Assembly: GCF_003340555.1 (NCBI RefSeq)
Contig: NZ_QPLJ01000005.1
Location: 62,001-126,000 of the forward strand
Length of the DNA: 64,000 nt
DNA from: Jannaschia formosa
Lineage (GTDB): Bacteria; Pseudomonadota; Alphaproteobacteria; Rhodobacterales; Rhodobacteraceae
Direction of reading: 5' to 3'
The notes beneath the pieces were generated by a model. It was not told the origin of the DNA. It did not search any database and worked only from the letters and a program-made list of their open reading frames with translations. Below are positions 8,492-19,018 of this stretch, piece after piece; within the stretch, counting starts at the first letter, position 1; every line of letters starts with the position of its first letter. The position numbers and the translations under genes are program-made.

Positions 8492-9148
8492 ATGCGTTTC
8501 GTCCTCCCCCTCCTGTTCGGCCTCGCCGGCTTCGCCGTGCTGGTCTCGCTGGGCGTCTGGCAGCTGCAGCGGCTGGAGTGGAAGGAGGGCGTGATCGATC
8601 GCATCGAGTCGCGCATCGGCGCCGATCCGGTCCCGCTGCCCGAGGCGCCCGATCCCGAGGCCGACGACTATCGTCCCGTCACGCTGACCGGCACCGTCTC
8701 CGGCTCGCCGCTGCGGGTGCTGGGCGCCTGGCGCGGGGGCACCGGCTTTCGCGTGGTCGCGCCGGTCGAGACCGGGGACCGGACCGTCCTGGTGGATTTC
8801 GGGATCGTGCCGCTGGAGGGCGCCGATACCGGCCTGCCGGTCACGATGCTGGAGGTGACCGGCAACCTCGTCTGGCCCGAGGAGAGCAACGCCGCGACGC
8901 CCGCGCCCGACGGCGATGTCTGGTTCGCGCGCGACGTGGGCGCGATGGCCGAGGTCCTGAACGCCGAACCGCTGCTGGTCGTCGCGCGCAGCGTGACGCC
9001 GCCCGCCGGGCCCGCCCCGGCGCCGGTGGGGACCGGGGGCATCCCGAACTCCCATCTGGGCTACGCGATCCAGTGGTTCGGCCTCGCCCTCGTCTGGGCG
9101 GGGATGACACTCTTCCTGCTGTGGCGTATCAGGCGCCGCACCGTCTGA
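8492..9148 (+). CDS. SURF1 family cytochrome oxidase assembly protein
   Basis: 218 residues. Two membrane helices at the ends (residues about 3-22 and 188-210) flank a periplasmic domain. SURF1 landmarks are GVWQLQRLEWKEGVI near the N-terminus, DDYRPVTLTG, the VLVDFGIVP segment and the C-terminal NSHLGYAIQWFGLALVW. It assists haem a insertion into subunit I. The ATG at 8492 has AAGAGG 5 nt upstream; the GTG two codons earlier is less likely. Confidence 0.92.
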   Translation: MRFVLPLLFGLAGFAVLVSLGVWQLQRLEWKEGVIDRIESRIGADPVPLPEAPDPEADDYRPVTLTGTVSGSPLRVLGAWRGGTGFRVVAPVETGDRTVLVDFGIVPLEGADTGLPVTMLEVTGNLVWPEESNAATPAPDGDVWFARDVGAMAEVLNAEPLLVVARSVTPPAGPAPAPVGTGGIPNSHLGYAIQWFGLALVWAGMTLFLLWRIRRRTV

Positions 9149-9157
9149 GGAATTTCC

Positions 9158-10543
9158 ATGCGCTATGTCTCGACCCGCGGCCAGGCCCCCGTCCTGGGCT
9201 TCGAGGACACGATGCTGACCGGGCTCGCCCGCGACGGCGGCCTCTACGTCCCCGAGACGGTGCCGGTCCTGCAGGCGGGGGAGATCGCCGCGCTGGCGGG
9301 GCTGCCCTACGAGGAGGTCGCGCATCGCATCATGTGGCCCTTCGTCTCCGAGGCCTTCGCCGAGGACGATTTCGCCGCGATGATTGCGCGCGCCTATGCG
9401 GGCTTCGGCCATGCCGCCCGCGCGCCGCTGGTGCAGATCGGCCCCGGCCACCACCTGCTGGAGCTGTTCCACGGGCCGACGCTGGCCTTCAAGGACTTCG
9501 CCATGCAGCTCATCGGGCAGATGTTCGAGCATGTGCTGACCCGGCGGGGCGACCGCGTGACCATCGTCGGCGCGACCTCGGGCGATACCGGGTCGGCGGC
9601 CATCGAAGCGTTCCGCGGACTCGACGCGGTCGATGTCTTCATCCTCTACCCGCATGGCCGGGTGTCGGAGGTGCAGCGCCGCCAGATGACCACGCCGTCC
9701 GAGGCGAATGTCCACGCGCTGGCGCTGGCCGGGCATTTCGACGACTGCCAGGCGCGGGTGAAGGACATGTTCAACGACTTCCCCTTCCGCGACCGGGTGG
9801 GGCTGGCGGGGGTAAACTCCATCAACTTCGCCCGGGTGCTGGCGCAGGTCGTGTATTACTTCACCTCCGCCGTCAGCCTCGGCGCGCCGCACCGGCCCGT
9901 GTCCTTCACCGTCCCCACGGGCAATTTCGGCGACGTCTTCGCCGGGCACATCGCCAAGCGCATGGGCCTGCCCATCGAGAAGCTGGTCGTCGCGACCAAC
10001 CAGAACGACATCCTGCACCGCTGCCTGACCACGGGCGAGTACCGGCCCGGAGAAGTCACGCCCTCGATCTCGCCCTCGATGGACATCCAGGTCTCGTCGA
10101 ACTTCGAGCGCGCGCTGCATCTCGCCTATGACGGCGACGGGGCGGCGGTCGCGCAGCTTCTGGAGGAGCTGAAGTCGGGCGGTTTCACCGTCAGCCAGGG
10201 TGCGCTTCAGGCCCTGCGGGAGGTCTATGTCTCGGGTCGCGCCTCGGAGGAGGAGACCTCGGAGACCATCCGCGAGACCCTGGGGACGACGGGCGAGACG
10301 CTCTGTCCCCATTCCGCCGTCGGCGTGCGGGTCGCCCGGGACCATCTGGGCGCGACGCCCATGGTCACGCTCGCCACCGCGCACCCGGCCAAGTTCCCCG
10401 ACGCGGTCGAGGCGGCCACAGGCCGCCGCCCCGGCCTGCCGCCGCGCATGGCCGACCTGTTCGACCGCGAGGAGCGCACGACCCGGGTCGAGAACGACCT
10501 TGCCGCCGTCGAGGCGGTCATCGAGGAAAGGCGCGCGGCATGA
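9158..10543 (+). CDS. thrC: threonine synthase
   Basis: 461 residues, fold-type II PLP enzyme. The N-terminus MRYVSTRGQAP and the LARDGGLYVPE segment are diagnostic. The PLP lysine is Lys112 in LAFKDFA, and GATSGDTGSAA binds the phosphate. It converts O-phosphohomoserine to threonine. Nine base pairs separate it from surf1, with GAGGAA as ribosome site. The next gene overlaps its stop by 4 bp. Placement of thrC behind the cox genes is a recurring arrangement in this family of bacteria and has no evident biochemical link. Confidence 0.96.
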   Translation: MRYVSTRGQAPVLGFEDTMLTGLARDGGLYVPETVPVLQAGEIAALAGLPYEEVAHRIMWPFVSEAFAEDDFAAMIARAYAGFGHAARAPLVQIGPGHHLLELFHGPTLAFKDFAMQLIGQMFEHVLTRRGDRVTIVGATSGDTGSAAIEAFRGLDAVDVFILYPHGRVSEVQRRQMTTPSEANVHALALAGHFDDCQARVKDMFNDFPFRDRVGLAGVNSINFARVLAQVVYYFTSAVSLGAPHRPVSFTVPTGNFGDVFAGHIAKRMGLPIEKLVVATNQNDILHRCLTTGEYRPGEVTPSISPSMDIQVSSNFERALHLAYDGDGAAVAQLLEELKSGGFTVSQGALQALREVYVSGRASEEETSETIRETLGTTGETLCPHSAVGVRVARDHLGATPMVTLATAHPAKFPDAVEAATGRRPGLPPRMADLFDREERTTRVENDLAAVEAVIEERRAA

Positions 10544-11799
10544 GCGTGGAGATCACGAGGCTCGCCAACGGCGTTCGCATCGTCACCGAACGGATGCCGT
10601 CGATGGAATCCGCCGCCGTCGGGGTCTGGGTCGGCGCGGGCGGCCGCCACGAGGCTCCCGAGCAGAACGGGATCGCCCATTTCCTGGAGCACATGGCCTT
10701 CAAGGGCACGGCCCGCCGCAGCGCGCTGCAGATCGCCGAGGAGATCGAGGACGTCGGCGGCTACATCAACGCCTATACCTCCCGCGAGGTGACGGCCTAC
10801 TATGCCCGCGTGCTGCGGGACGACGTGCCGCTGGCCGTCGACCTGATCTCGGACATCGTGCTGAACCCCGTCTTCGACGACCGCGAGATCGAGGTCGAGC
10901 GCGGCGTCATCCTGCAGGAGATCGGGCAGGCGCTGGACACGCCCGACGATATCATCTTCGACTGGCTGCAGGAGGCCGCCTATCCCGAGCAGCCGATGGG
11001 CCGCACCATCCTCGGCCCGACGGAGCGGGTCTCGGCCTTCGACCGCGCCGACCTGACCCGCTTCGTCCGCCACAACTACGGGCCGGGGCAGATGATCCTG
11101 TCGGCGGCGGGGGCGGTCGATCACGAGGCCATCGTCCGGCAGGCCGAGGCGATCTTCGGCGGGCTCTCGCCCGTGGACCAGGGCGCGCCCGAGAGCAGCC
11201 GCTTCCGGGGCGGCGAGATGCGGCGCGTGCGGGACCTGGAGCAGGCGCATCTGGCGCTGGGCTTCGCGCAGCCCGGCTATCGCGACGACGCGATCTACGC
11301 CGCGCAGATCTACGCCTCGGCGCTGGGCGGGGGCATGTCCTCGCGCCTCTTCCAGGAGGCGCGGGAGAAGCGCGGCCTCTGCTATTCGATCTTCGCGAGC
11401 GTCGGCGCCTATTCCGACACGGGGATGCTGACGATCTATGCCGGCACCGCGGCCGAGGATCTGGGCGACCTGGCGCGGCTGACGATGGACGAACTTGCGC
11501 GCTCGGCGGAGGACATGTCCGATGCGGAGGTCGCGCGGGCGCGGGCGCAGATGAAGTCCGGAATGCTGATGGGGCTCGAATCGCCCTCGGCCCGGGCCGA
11601 GCGGCTGGCCCGCGTGATGGCCGTCTGGGACCGGGTGCCGCCTTTGTCGGAAGCGATCGAGAAGATCGACGCGGTCGACGCGGCCGCCGTGCGCGCCCAT
11701 GCCGCCGCACTGGCCGGGGCGGCGCCGGCGCTGGCGCTTTACGGTCCCGTTCAGGACGCGCCCGACCTCGACTCCCTGCGCGCGCGGCTCGCCGCATGA
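10540..11799 (+). CDS. M16 family zinc peptidase (mitochondrial processing peptidase-like)
   Basis: 419 residues, made of two homologous M16 halves. The inverted zinc motif HFLEH is at residues 47-51, and the third ligand Glu127 lies in VILQEIGQ, so the catalytic half is intact. The second half shows LGGGMSSRLFQEAREKRGL, the conserved arginine/tyrosine region of the family. No signal peptide. Bacterial homologues resemble the mitochondrial beta-processing peptidase; the substrate here is unknown. ATGA overlaps couple it to thrC before and the acetyltransferase after it. Confidence 0.93.
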   Translation: MSVEITRLANGVRIVTERMPSMESAAVGVWVGAGGRHEAPEQNGIAHFLEHMAFKGTARRSALQIAEEIEDVGGYINAYTSREVTAYYARVLRDDVPLAVDLISDIVLNPVFDDREIEVERGVILQEIGQALDTPDDIIFDWLQEAAYPEQPMGRTILGPTERVSAFDRADLTRFVRHNYGPGQMILSAAGAVDHEAIVRQAEAIFGGLSPVDQGAPESSRFRGGEMRRVRDLEQAHLALGFAQPGYRDDAIYAAQIYASALGGGMSSRLFQEAREKRGLCYSIFASVGAYSDTGMLTIYAGTAAEDLGDLARLTMDELARSAEDMSDAEVARARAQMKSGMLMGLESPSARAERLARVMAVWDRVPPLSEAIEKIDAVDAAAVRAHAAALAGAAPALALYGPVQDAPDLDSLRARLAA

Positions 11800-12374
11800 T
11801 GATCGGCCCGCTGCGCAAGACCCGCGTGGAGACCGAGCGGATGACGCTGCGGCTGCCGCAGCATGGCGACTACCGCGCCTGGGTCGCCCTGCGCGAGAGC
11901 TCGGCCGCCTTCCTGCAGCCCTGGGAGCCGGAATGGGCGTCTGACCACCTGTCGCGCAAGTCCTTCACCAACCGGGTCTACTGGGCGCAGCGCAGCCACG
12001 GGCAGGGCACGGCGCTGTCGCTGTTCCTGACGCGGCGGCCGGACGGCGCGCTGCTGGGCGCGATCACGCTGGACAACATCCGGCGCGGGCCCGCGCAGTC
12101 GGCGACGATGGGCTACTGGATCGGGCAGGCCCACGCGCGCCAGGGCTACATGGCCGAGGCGATCGCGGCGCTGTCGCATCACGCCTTCCGCAGGCTGGAC
12201 CTGAGCCGGCTGGAGGCGGCCTGCCTGGAGGAGAACGCCGCCTCGCGCGGGCTGCTCGAGAAGTCCGGCTTCAAGTACGAAGGCGTGGCGCAGAGCTATC
12301 TTCAGATCGCCGGGCGGTGGCGCAACCACGTGCTCTACGCAATGCTGCGTTCGGACCGGCGCGGGCGGGTCTGA
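11796..12374 (+). CDS. GNAT acetyltransferase, RimJ/RimL type
   Basis: 192 residues. The N-terminus VETERMTLRLPQHGDYRAWVALR and the acetyl-CoA region GYWIGQAHARQGYMAEAI are typical of ribosomal-protein alanine acetyltransferases, ending with ASRGLLEKSGF. It probably acetylates a protein N-terminus in the cytoplasm. The ATG at 11796 overlaps the peptidase stop; a second ATG one codon later is possible. Last gene of the oxidase operon and convergent with ribH. Confidence 0.88.
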   Translation: MMIGPLRKTRVETERMTLRLPQHGDYRAWVALRESSAAFLQPWEPEWASDHLSRKSFTNRVYWAQRSHGQGTALSLFLTRRPDGALLGAITLDNIRRGPAQSATMGYWIGQAHARQGYMAEAIAALSHHAFRRLDLSRLEAACLEENAASRGLLEKSGFKYEGVAQSYLQIAGRWRNHVLYAMLRSDRRGRV

Positions 12375-12460
12375 GGCGGGGGCGCAGGCCCACGATCCCG
12401 CCTGGCGCGGGAAGCCGCAGGCCCGGCGGGGCGGGCGGGATCGCCCGGTTTCGGCCTGCG

Positions 12461-12495
12461 CCTCCGGCGGGCATATTTGCGGAGCATCGAAAGGG
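12461..12495. repeat. dispersed intergenic element, copy 1
   Basis: The gap between the convergent acetyltransferase and ribH contains CCTCCGG, an AT-rich core (GCATATTTGC) and GGAGCATCGAAAGGG. A related segment lies at 30677-30708 and shares CCTCCGG and GGAGCATCGAAGGG. Short elements of this look are common in the intergenic DNA of Rhodobacteraceae; role unknown. Confidence 0.45.
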
Positions 12496-12505
12496 AGCGC
12501 GCCGC

Positions 12506-13009
12506 TCAGGAGGTGGTGCGGAAGCCGATGCCCTTGGGTTCCTTCTTCAGGGTCCGCTGCAGGTGGATCAGGTGCAGCGCCGCCTGCGCCGCGCCTCCGG
12601 CGGTGTCGAGCCGGTCGGCATCGGCCCTCTCCTCGGCCTGCTCCATGTTCTCGACGGTGATGATGCCGTTGCCGATGCAGGCGCCGCCGAGGCCCAGTGT
12701 GGCGATGGCCCGCGCGCTCTCGTTCACGACGACGTCGTAATGGGAGGTCCGGCCCCGGATCACGCAGCCCAGCGCCACGTAGCCATCGAAATCGGCCTGG
12801 CGATGGGCCAGCGCGATGGCGGTCGGAATCTCGAGCGAGCCGGGCACCTCGACGGTCTCGTGCGTGGCGCCGCCGTGTTCGAGCACCGCGCGGGCGGAGG
12901 CGAGCTGCCGCTGCGCGATGGCGGTGTAGTAGGGGGCGATGACGATCAGGACCTTCGGCGCCTCGTCGAAGACGGGCAGGGCCATGGGGTTGTCGGAATG
13001 TCCGGCCAT
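12506..13009 (-). CDS. ribH: 6,7-dimethyl-8-ribityllumazine synthase
   Basis: 167 residues. Family segments are VPGSLEIPTAIA and GCVIRGRTSHYD, with the catalytic His90. It condenses the ribulose-5-phosphate-derived four-carbon unit (made by RibB) with the aminopyrimidine to form lumazine. The ATG at 13009 has GGAG 6 nt upstream. It lies 4 bp downstream of ribB on the same strand, so both enzymes that supply lumazine are co-expressed. Confidence 0.95.
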   Translation of the reverse strand: MAGHSDNPMALPVFDEAPKVLIVIAPYYTAIAQRQLASARAVLEHGGATHETVEVPGSLEIPTAIALAHRQADFDGYVALGCVIRGRTSHYDVVVNESARAIATLGLGGACIGNGIITVENMEQAEERADADRLDTAGGAAQAALHLIHLQRTLKKEPKGIGFRTTS

Positions 13010-13013
13010 GGGC

Positions 13014-14138
<1,125 letters not shown>

Positions 14139-14215
14139 GAGGTCCTCCGTTCGCGCCTCGCATGTAGCGGGACCGGCGCGGATGTGCCAGTGCGGGGGCG
14201 CAACGGAGATGTGCG

Positions 14216-14635
14216 ATGGATCGACCCAAGCTCGGGGCGCTGGCCGTGGTGCCGCGGAACGGCGAGGTGCTGCTCGTCTCGCGGGCGCGGGCGCCCAACC
14301 GCGGCCTCTGGGGTTTTCCCGGCGGCCATGTCGAACTGGGCGAGACCGGGCTGGAGGCGGCGGTCAGGGAGCTGCGCGAGGAGACCGGGGTCGAGGCGCG
14401 GGCGCTGCGCTACCTGGGCAACCTGGACCTCATCGTCCGGGAAGGGGACCGCATCGCCCATCATTACATGCTGGTCGCGGTGCTCTGCGAGTGGGTCGCC
14501 GGAGAGCCGGTGGCGGCCGACGACGCGGAGGACGCGCGCTGGGTGTCGGCGGCGGGGATGGCGGGACTGGCGCTGACGCCGAACGTCGCGCGGGTCGTGG
14601 ACTGGCTGGATCGTCCGGCGTTCGGGGCCTACTGA
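14216..14635 (+). CDS. Nudix hydrolase
   Basis: 139 residues. A complete Nudix box begins at [20 protein letters not shown] and ends TGVE, giving the G-x5-E-x7-RELREETG pattern that binds magnesium. It resembles small ADP-ribose pyrophosphatase-like proteins, which hydrolyse a nucleoside diphosphate linked to another group; the substrate cannot be read from sequence. It is divergent from ribB with a 77-bp gap and starts with ATG at 14216. Confidence 0.88.
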   Translation: MDRPKLGALAVVPRNGEVLLVSRARAPNRGLWGFPGGHVELGETGLEAAVRELREETGVEARALRYLGNLDLIVREGDRIAHHYMLVAVLCEWVAGEPVAADDAEDARWVSAAGMAGLALTPNVARVVDWLDRPAFGAY

Positions 14636-14759
14636 CCGTGGCCGGCGGCCCTGGACAGGGGCGACGGCGCCCGGCGCACGGGGCCGCATGGCGCCCGCGC
14701 GGCAAAAACGGCGCACGGGGCGGTTCCCATCGGCCCGCATCTGGATTACTCCGCCGGCC

Positions 14760-17075
14760 ATGACTGCACTGACCGCACAGCTCACCGTCGCCTTCCGACG
14801 GGTGGTTCTCTCGTTGCTCGTCTGTTTCGGGCTCGTCCTTCCCGCGCTCGCCCAGGAGGCGCCGCCCGCGGCGGCGGAGGGGCCCGATCCGCGCGCCGCC
14901 CTCGCCGAGATCCTGCGCGACGAGGCAAGCCGGGAGGCGCTGATCGCCGAGCTGGAGCGCCTCGCCGGGGCCGGGGACGCCGTGGTGGAGGAGACGACCC
15001 CCGCGGAGATCCGGGAATCGTTCACGCGCCAGGTGGCGGTCGCGACGCAGGGTGCTGTCCAGAGCATCGCGAGCGGGGCGAGTTCCGCCTGGGCGGCGCT
15101 GCAGCGGGCCCCAGATGTGCTGGGCAATTTCGGGCAGCGCGAGATCGGCATCCTTCTCGATGCCTTCGGCGACCTGCTGCTGGTGATCGCGTCGACGATC
15201 GTCGCCTTCGTCGTCCTGCGCTTCCTCGCCCGGCGGCTCTATGTCCGGATGGACGTCCGCGCCGGGCGGGGCGACGTGGTCCAGCGCTGGCTGCTGCTGT
15301 TCGCCTCGGTCCTCATCGACGCGGCCGTGGTGGTCGTCGCCTGGGCGATCGGCTACGGCCTCGCCGCGACGGTGATCGGCCAGTTCGGCGAGATCGCGAT
15401 TCGCCAGTCACTCTATCTCAACGCTTTCCTCGCGGTGGAGATGGTGAAGGTGGCCGTCCGCTTCGTGGTCTCGCCGACCGGATCGGTGTTGCGCCCGCTG
15501 CCGATCTCGGATGCGGGGGCGCGGCGGCTCTACCGGTCGCTGAACCTCGGGATCAGCATGATCGGCTATGGCCTGCTGCTGATCGTGCCGATCGTGAACG
15601 CCAACGCCTCCTTCGCGGCGGGCAACAGCGTCGCGGCGGTCATCATCATCCTGACCGCCCTGCAGCTCGGCACCGCGGCGGTCCGGCACCGGGCGCCCGT
15701 CGCTGACTGGCTGCTCGCCCAGAACCGGACGCCGGTCGACACGAGTGCGGAGCCCGCCACCGCACCGATCGTGGAAGAGGGCGAGACGGTGGTCGCCGAG
15801 ACGTCGCCGGACGGTGCCTATCTCGCCAAGGAGCCGCCGCGGTCGGGCCTCTATGCGAGCCTCGCACGGCGCTGGCATATCGGCGCGCTCCTCTGGCTTG
15901 CGCTCGTCGTCGTCATGGCGCTCACCCAGCCGGTCAGGCGGGTCGTCGACTTCCTCGAGGCCTCGGGCCTCATCGGCGCCGCGCTCATCTTCGCGCTGCT
16001 CGTGTCCGGCATGCTGAGCCGCGCGGTCGGCCGGGGCGTCCGGCTGCCCGCCCATGTCAACGAGAGGCTTCCGCGCCTCGAGACGCGGCTGAACGGGTTC
16101 GTGCCGCAGATGCTGACCGTCATCCGGATCGCCCTGCTGATCGGCGTGGCGCTGTTCGTGCTGGACGCGGCCCGCATCTTCGACTTCGGCGGCTGGTTCC
16201 GGACCGAGCGGGGGCTGAGCCTGATCGGCACGGTCCTCTCGGTCTTCGCGATCTTGGTCGTGGCCTTCGTGCTGTACCTGGCCCTGAGTTCCTGGGTCGA
16301 GTATCGGCTGAACCCCCAGTTCGGGACCGTGCCGACGGCGCGCGAGCAGACGCTGCTGACGCTGCTGCGCAACGCCCTGACAATCGCGCTTCTGATCATC
16401 ACCCTGATGTTCGCGCTCTCGGAAATCGGGCTCGACATCGGGCCGTTGCTGGCCTCGGCGGGGGTGCTCGGCCTCGCCATCGGCTTCGGAGCGCAGAAGC
16501 TGGTGCAGGACGTGATCACCGGCGTCTTCATCCAGTTCGAGAACGCGATGAATGTGGGCGACGTCGTGACCGCGGGGCCCGTGACCGGGGTCGTCGAGAA
16601 GCTGACGATCCGGTCGGTCAGCCTGCGAGACCTGCACGGCGTCTATCACCTGATCCCGTTCTCGTCGGTGGATGCCGTCTCGAACTTCATGCGAGACTTC
16701 TCGTTCTTCGTGGCCGACATGGGGATCGCCTATCGCGAGGACATCGAGGAGGCGAAGCAGGCCATGTTCGAAGCCTTCGAGGAGCTTCGCGCCGATCCCG
16801 ACCACGGGCCGACCCTGATCGGCGACCTCGAATGGTTCGGGCTCAACCAGTTCGGGGACAGCGCGGTCATCGTCCGCGCGCGGATCAAGACGCTGCCCGG
16901 CAAGCAATGGGGCGTGGGACGGGCCTATAACGGCATCGTCAAGCGCATCTTCGACGCGCGCGGCATCGAGATCCCCTTCCCCCACCGGACCATCTATCTG
17001 GGCGAGAACAAGAAGGGGGACACGCAGGCGCTGCGCGTCGAGCCGGCCGCCCCCGCGACCGAAGCGGAGGGCTGA
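14760..17075 (+). CDS. large mechanosensitive channel protein, MscS family
   Basis: 771 residues, much longer than the 286 of E. coli MscS. A signal peptide (about 1-31, ending PALAQ) precedes a periplasmic N-terminal domain of about 120 residues and roughly ten membrane helices. The C-terminal MscS core has GVLGLAIGFGAQKLVQD (pore helix), NVGDVV (beta domain) and the SVSLRDLHGVYHLIPFSSV segment, then the cytoplasmic cage domain. It should gate on membrane tension during osmotic downshock, as MscK/YbiO-type channels do. I used the ATG at 14760 because the signal peptide starts there. Confidence 0.9.
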   Translation: MTALTAQLTVAFRRVVLSLLVCFGLVLPALAQEAPPAAAEGPDPRAALAEILRDEASREALIAELERLAGAGDAVVEETTPAEIRESFTRQVAVATQGAVQSIASGASSAWAALQRAPDVLGNFGQREIGILLDAFGDLLLVIASTIVAFVVLRFLARRLYVRMDVRAGRGDVVQRWLLLFASVLIDAAVVVVAWAIGYGLAATVIGQFGEIAIRQSLYLNAFLAVEMVKVAVRFVVSPTGSVLRPLPISDAGARRLYRSLNLGISMIGYGLLLIVPIVNANASFAAGNSVAAVIIILTALQLGTAAVRHRAPVADWLLAQNRTPVDTSAEPATAPIVEEGETVVAETSPDGAYLAKEPPRSGLYASLARRWHIGALLWLALVVVMALTQPVRRVVDFLEASGLIGAALIFALLVSGMLSRAVGRGVRLPAHVNERLPRLETRLNGFVPQMLTVIRIALLIGVALFVLDAARIFDFGGWFRTERGLSLIGTVLSVFAILVVAFVLYLALSSWVEYRLNPQFGTVPTAREQTLLTLLRNALTIALLIITLMFALSEIGLDIGPLLASAGVLGLAIGFGAQKLVQDVITGVFIQFENAMNVGDVVTAGPVTGVVEKLTIRSVSLRDLHGVYHLIPFSSVDAVSNFMRDFSFFVADMGIAYREDIEEAKQAMFEAFEELRADPDHGPTLIGDLEWFGLNQFGDSAVIVRARIKTLPGKQWGVGRAYNGIVKRIFDARGIEIPFPHRTIYLGENKKGDTQALRVEPAAPATEAEG

Positions 17076-17107
17076 CGGGCGCCCGCCCCCCGGGGCGCGG
17101 GAAGGCG

Positions 17108-18040
17108 CTAGCGGGCGCGGGCGCGCGCGCCTGCCAGCAGGTCCATCGCCGCCATCCGCACGGCGACGCCCATCTCCACCTGCTCCTGGATGACCGAGCG
17201 GTTGATGTCGTCGGCGAGCGTGCCGTCGATCTCCACCCCCCGGTTCATCGGGCCCGGATGCATCACGATGGCGTCGGGCTTCGCATGAGCCAGCTTGGCG
17301 GCGTCGAGGCCGAAGCGGTGGTAGTATTCGCGCTCGGACGGGATGAAGGCGCCGTCCATCCGCTCCTTCTGGAGGCGGAGCATCATCACCACATCGGCAT
17401 CCTTCAGCCCCGCCGCCATGTCGTCGGTGACCTCGACGCCCAGCGCCGCCACCTCGGGCGGCATCAGCGTGGGCGGGCCGACGAGGCGGACGCGATTCTC
17501 CATCTTGCCCAGCAGGATGAGGTTCGACCGCGCCACCCGGCTGTGGGCGATGTCGCCGCAGATCGCGACCGTCAGCCGGTGCAGCCGCCCCTTCGCCCGC
17601 CGGATCGTCAGCGCGTCGAGCAGCGCCTGGGTCGGATGCTCGTGCCGGCCGTCACCCGCGTTCAGGACGGCGCAGGTCACCTTCTGCGCCAGCAGGTCGA
17701 CCGCGCCCGCATGGGGGTGGCGCACGACCAGCAGGTCGGGGCGCATCGCGTTCAGCGTCAGCGCGGTGTCGATCAGCGTCTCGCCCTTGGCGAGGCTGGA
17801 CGCCTGCATCGCCATGCTCATCACATCGGCGCCGAGCCGCTTGCCCGCGATCTCGAAGCTGGCCTGGGTGCGGGTCGAGTTCTCGAAGAACATGTTGACC
17901 TGCGTCAGCCCCGCCAGGACCGGCTCGGGCCGCGTCCCCGCCCGCGCACCCTCGGCATAGTGCTGGGCCCGGTCGAGCAGCGCGGTGATCTCGGTCGGGT
18001 GGAGCGGCTCGATGCCGAGGAGGTGGGGGCGGGCGAACAT
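17108..18040 (-). CDS. pyrB: aspartate carbamoyltransferase catalytic subunit
   Basis: 310 residues, the usual length. The carbamoyl-phosphate loop is Ser55-Thr-Arg-Thr58 in FFENSTRTQ, Lys85 lies in SLAKGET, and HPTQ is at 135-138. The ending [10 protein letters not shown] is typical of class B/C bacterial enzymes. It commits carbamoyl phosphate and aspartate to pyrimidine synthesis. No pyrC or pyrI is adjacent inside the window; the downstream neighbour mscS is convergent. Confidence 0.96.
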   Translation of the reverse strand: MFARPHLLGIEPLHPTEITALLDRAQHYAEGARAGTRPEPVLAGLTQVNMFFENSTRTQASFEIAGKRLGADVMSMAMQASSLAKGETLIDTALTLNAMRPDLLVVRHPHAGAVDLLAQKVTCAVLNAGDGRHEHPTQALLDALTIRRAKGRLHRLTVAICGDIAHSRVARSNLILLGKMENRVRLVGPPTLMPPEVAALGVEVTDDMAAGLKDADVVMMLRLQKERMDGAFIPSEREYYHRFGLDAAKLAHAKPDAIVMHPGPMNRGVEIDGTLADDINRSVIQEQVEMGVAVRMAAMDLLAGARARAR

Positions 18041-18133
18041 GCCCCGGTTACTGTGGCGCGGGGCGGCGGTGATCAAGCCCTCATCTTGCCGGGCCGGCTG
18101 GTCCCGGCGCGCGAGTCGGGCTAGCGGTTCGTC

Positions 18134-18919
18134 ATGGCCCCCGACCTCTCTCCCGCCGCCCTGCGCGCTGCCCTCGAATGGCAGCTCGAAAGCGGCGTCG
18201 ACACGGCTGTCGAGGCGCATCCCGTCAACCGCTACGCCCTGCCGGAGCGGATGCCCGCCCCGGCGCGGCCCGAGGCGCCCACGGCGGAGCCCGCCGCCCC
18301 GGCGGTGCAGGAAAGGCGCGACCCGGTCACCGAGGCGGAGCGGATGGCTGCCGCCGCCGACAGCCTGCCCGCCCTGCGCGACGCCATGGCCGCCTATCCC
18401 TGGTGCGACCTGCGGCTGGGCGCGCGGAACCTCGTCTTCTCGGACGGCAACCCCGAAGCCCGGGTGATGATCGTCGGCGAGGCGCCGGGGCGGGAGGAGG
18501 ACCGGCAGGGCAAGCCCTTCGTCGGGCAGGCGGGGCAGCTTCTGGACCGGATGCTGGCGGCCATCGACATGGCACGGGGGGCGGAGGACCCCGCCCGCGC
18601 GGTCTACATCACCAACGTCCTGCCCTGGCGCCCGCCCTCGAACCGCGATCCCGAGCCGGGGGAGGTCGCGATGATGCTGCCCTTCCTGCGCCGCCACGTC
18701 GCGCTCGCCGCGCCCGAGATCGTGGTCTGCATGGGCAACCATGCCTGCGGCGCGATGCTGGGCCGCAAGGGCATCACCCGGCTGCGCGGGCAGTGGACCG
18801 AGGGGTTCGGCCTGCCGGTGCTGCCGATGCTCCACCCCGCCTACCTGCTGCGCCAGCCGCTGGCCAAGCGCGACGCCTGGGCGGACCTGCTGGCCTTGCG
18901 AGCGCGGCTCGGGGGGTAG
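18134..18919 (+). CDS. uracil-DNA glycosylase, family 4-like, without Fe-S cysteines
   Basis: 261 residues. The catalytic region GEAPGREED (from residue 115) and [10 protein letters not shown], plus the C-terminal MLHPAYLLR, match family 4 glycosylases that remove uracil from DNA. A Pro/Ala-rich linker of about 60 residues precedes the domain. Family 4 enzymes normally carry four cysteines holding a 4Fe-4S cluster. Here the C-x2-C site is a lone Cys in PWCDL, the usual KCRPP is LPWRPP (near residue 163), and the next position is Met. A similar cysteine-poor branch is known in alphaproteobacteria. Divergent from pyrB. Confidence 0.88.
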   Translation: MAPDLSPAALRAALEWQLESGVDTAVEAHPVNRYALPERMPAPARPEAPTAEPAAPAVQERRDPVTEAERMAAAADSLPALRDAMAAYPWCDLRLGARNLVFSDGNPEARVMIVGEAPGREEDRQGKPFVGQAGQLLDRMLAAIDMARGAEDPARAVYITNVLPWRPPSNRDPEPGEVAMMLPFLRRHVALAAPEIVVCMGNHACGAMLGRKGITRLRGQWTEGFGLPVLPMLHPAYLLRQPLAKRDAWADLLALRARLGG

Positions 18920-19018
18920 GTGGGCGGTTGCGGGGCTCGCCGGGCCTTCCTATGGCTATAGATATCGCGAGGGCCGGGGCCTGCGCCCCGGGCCGGACCG
19001 AACAACAAGGACGATCCC

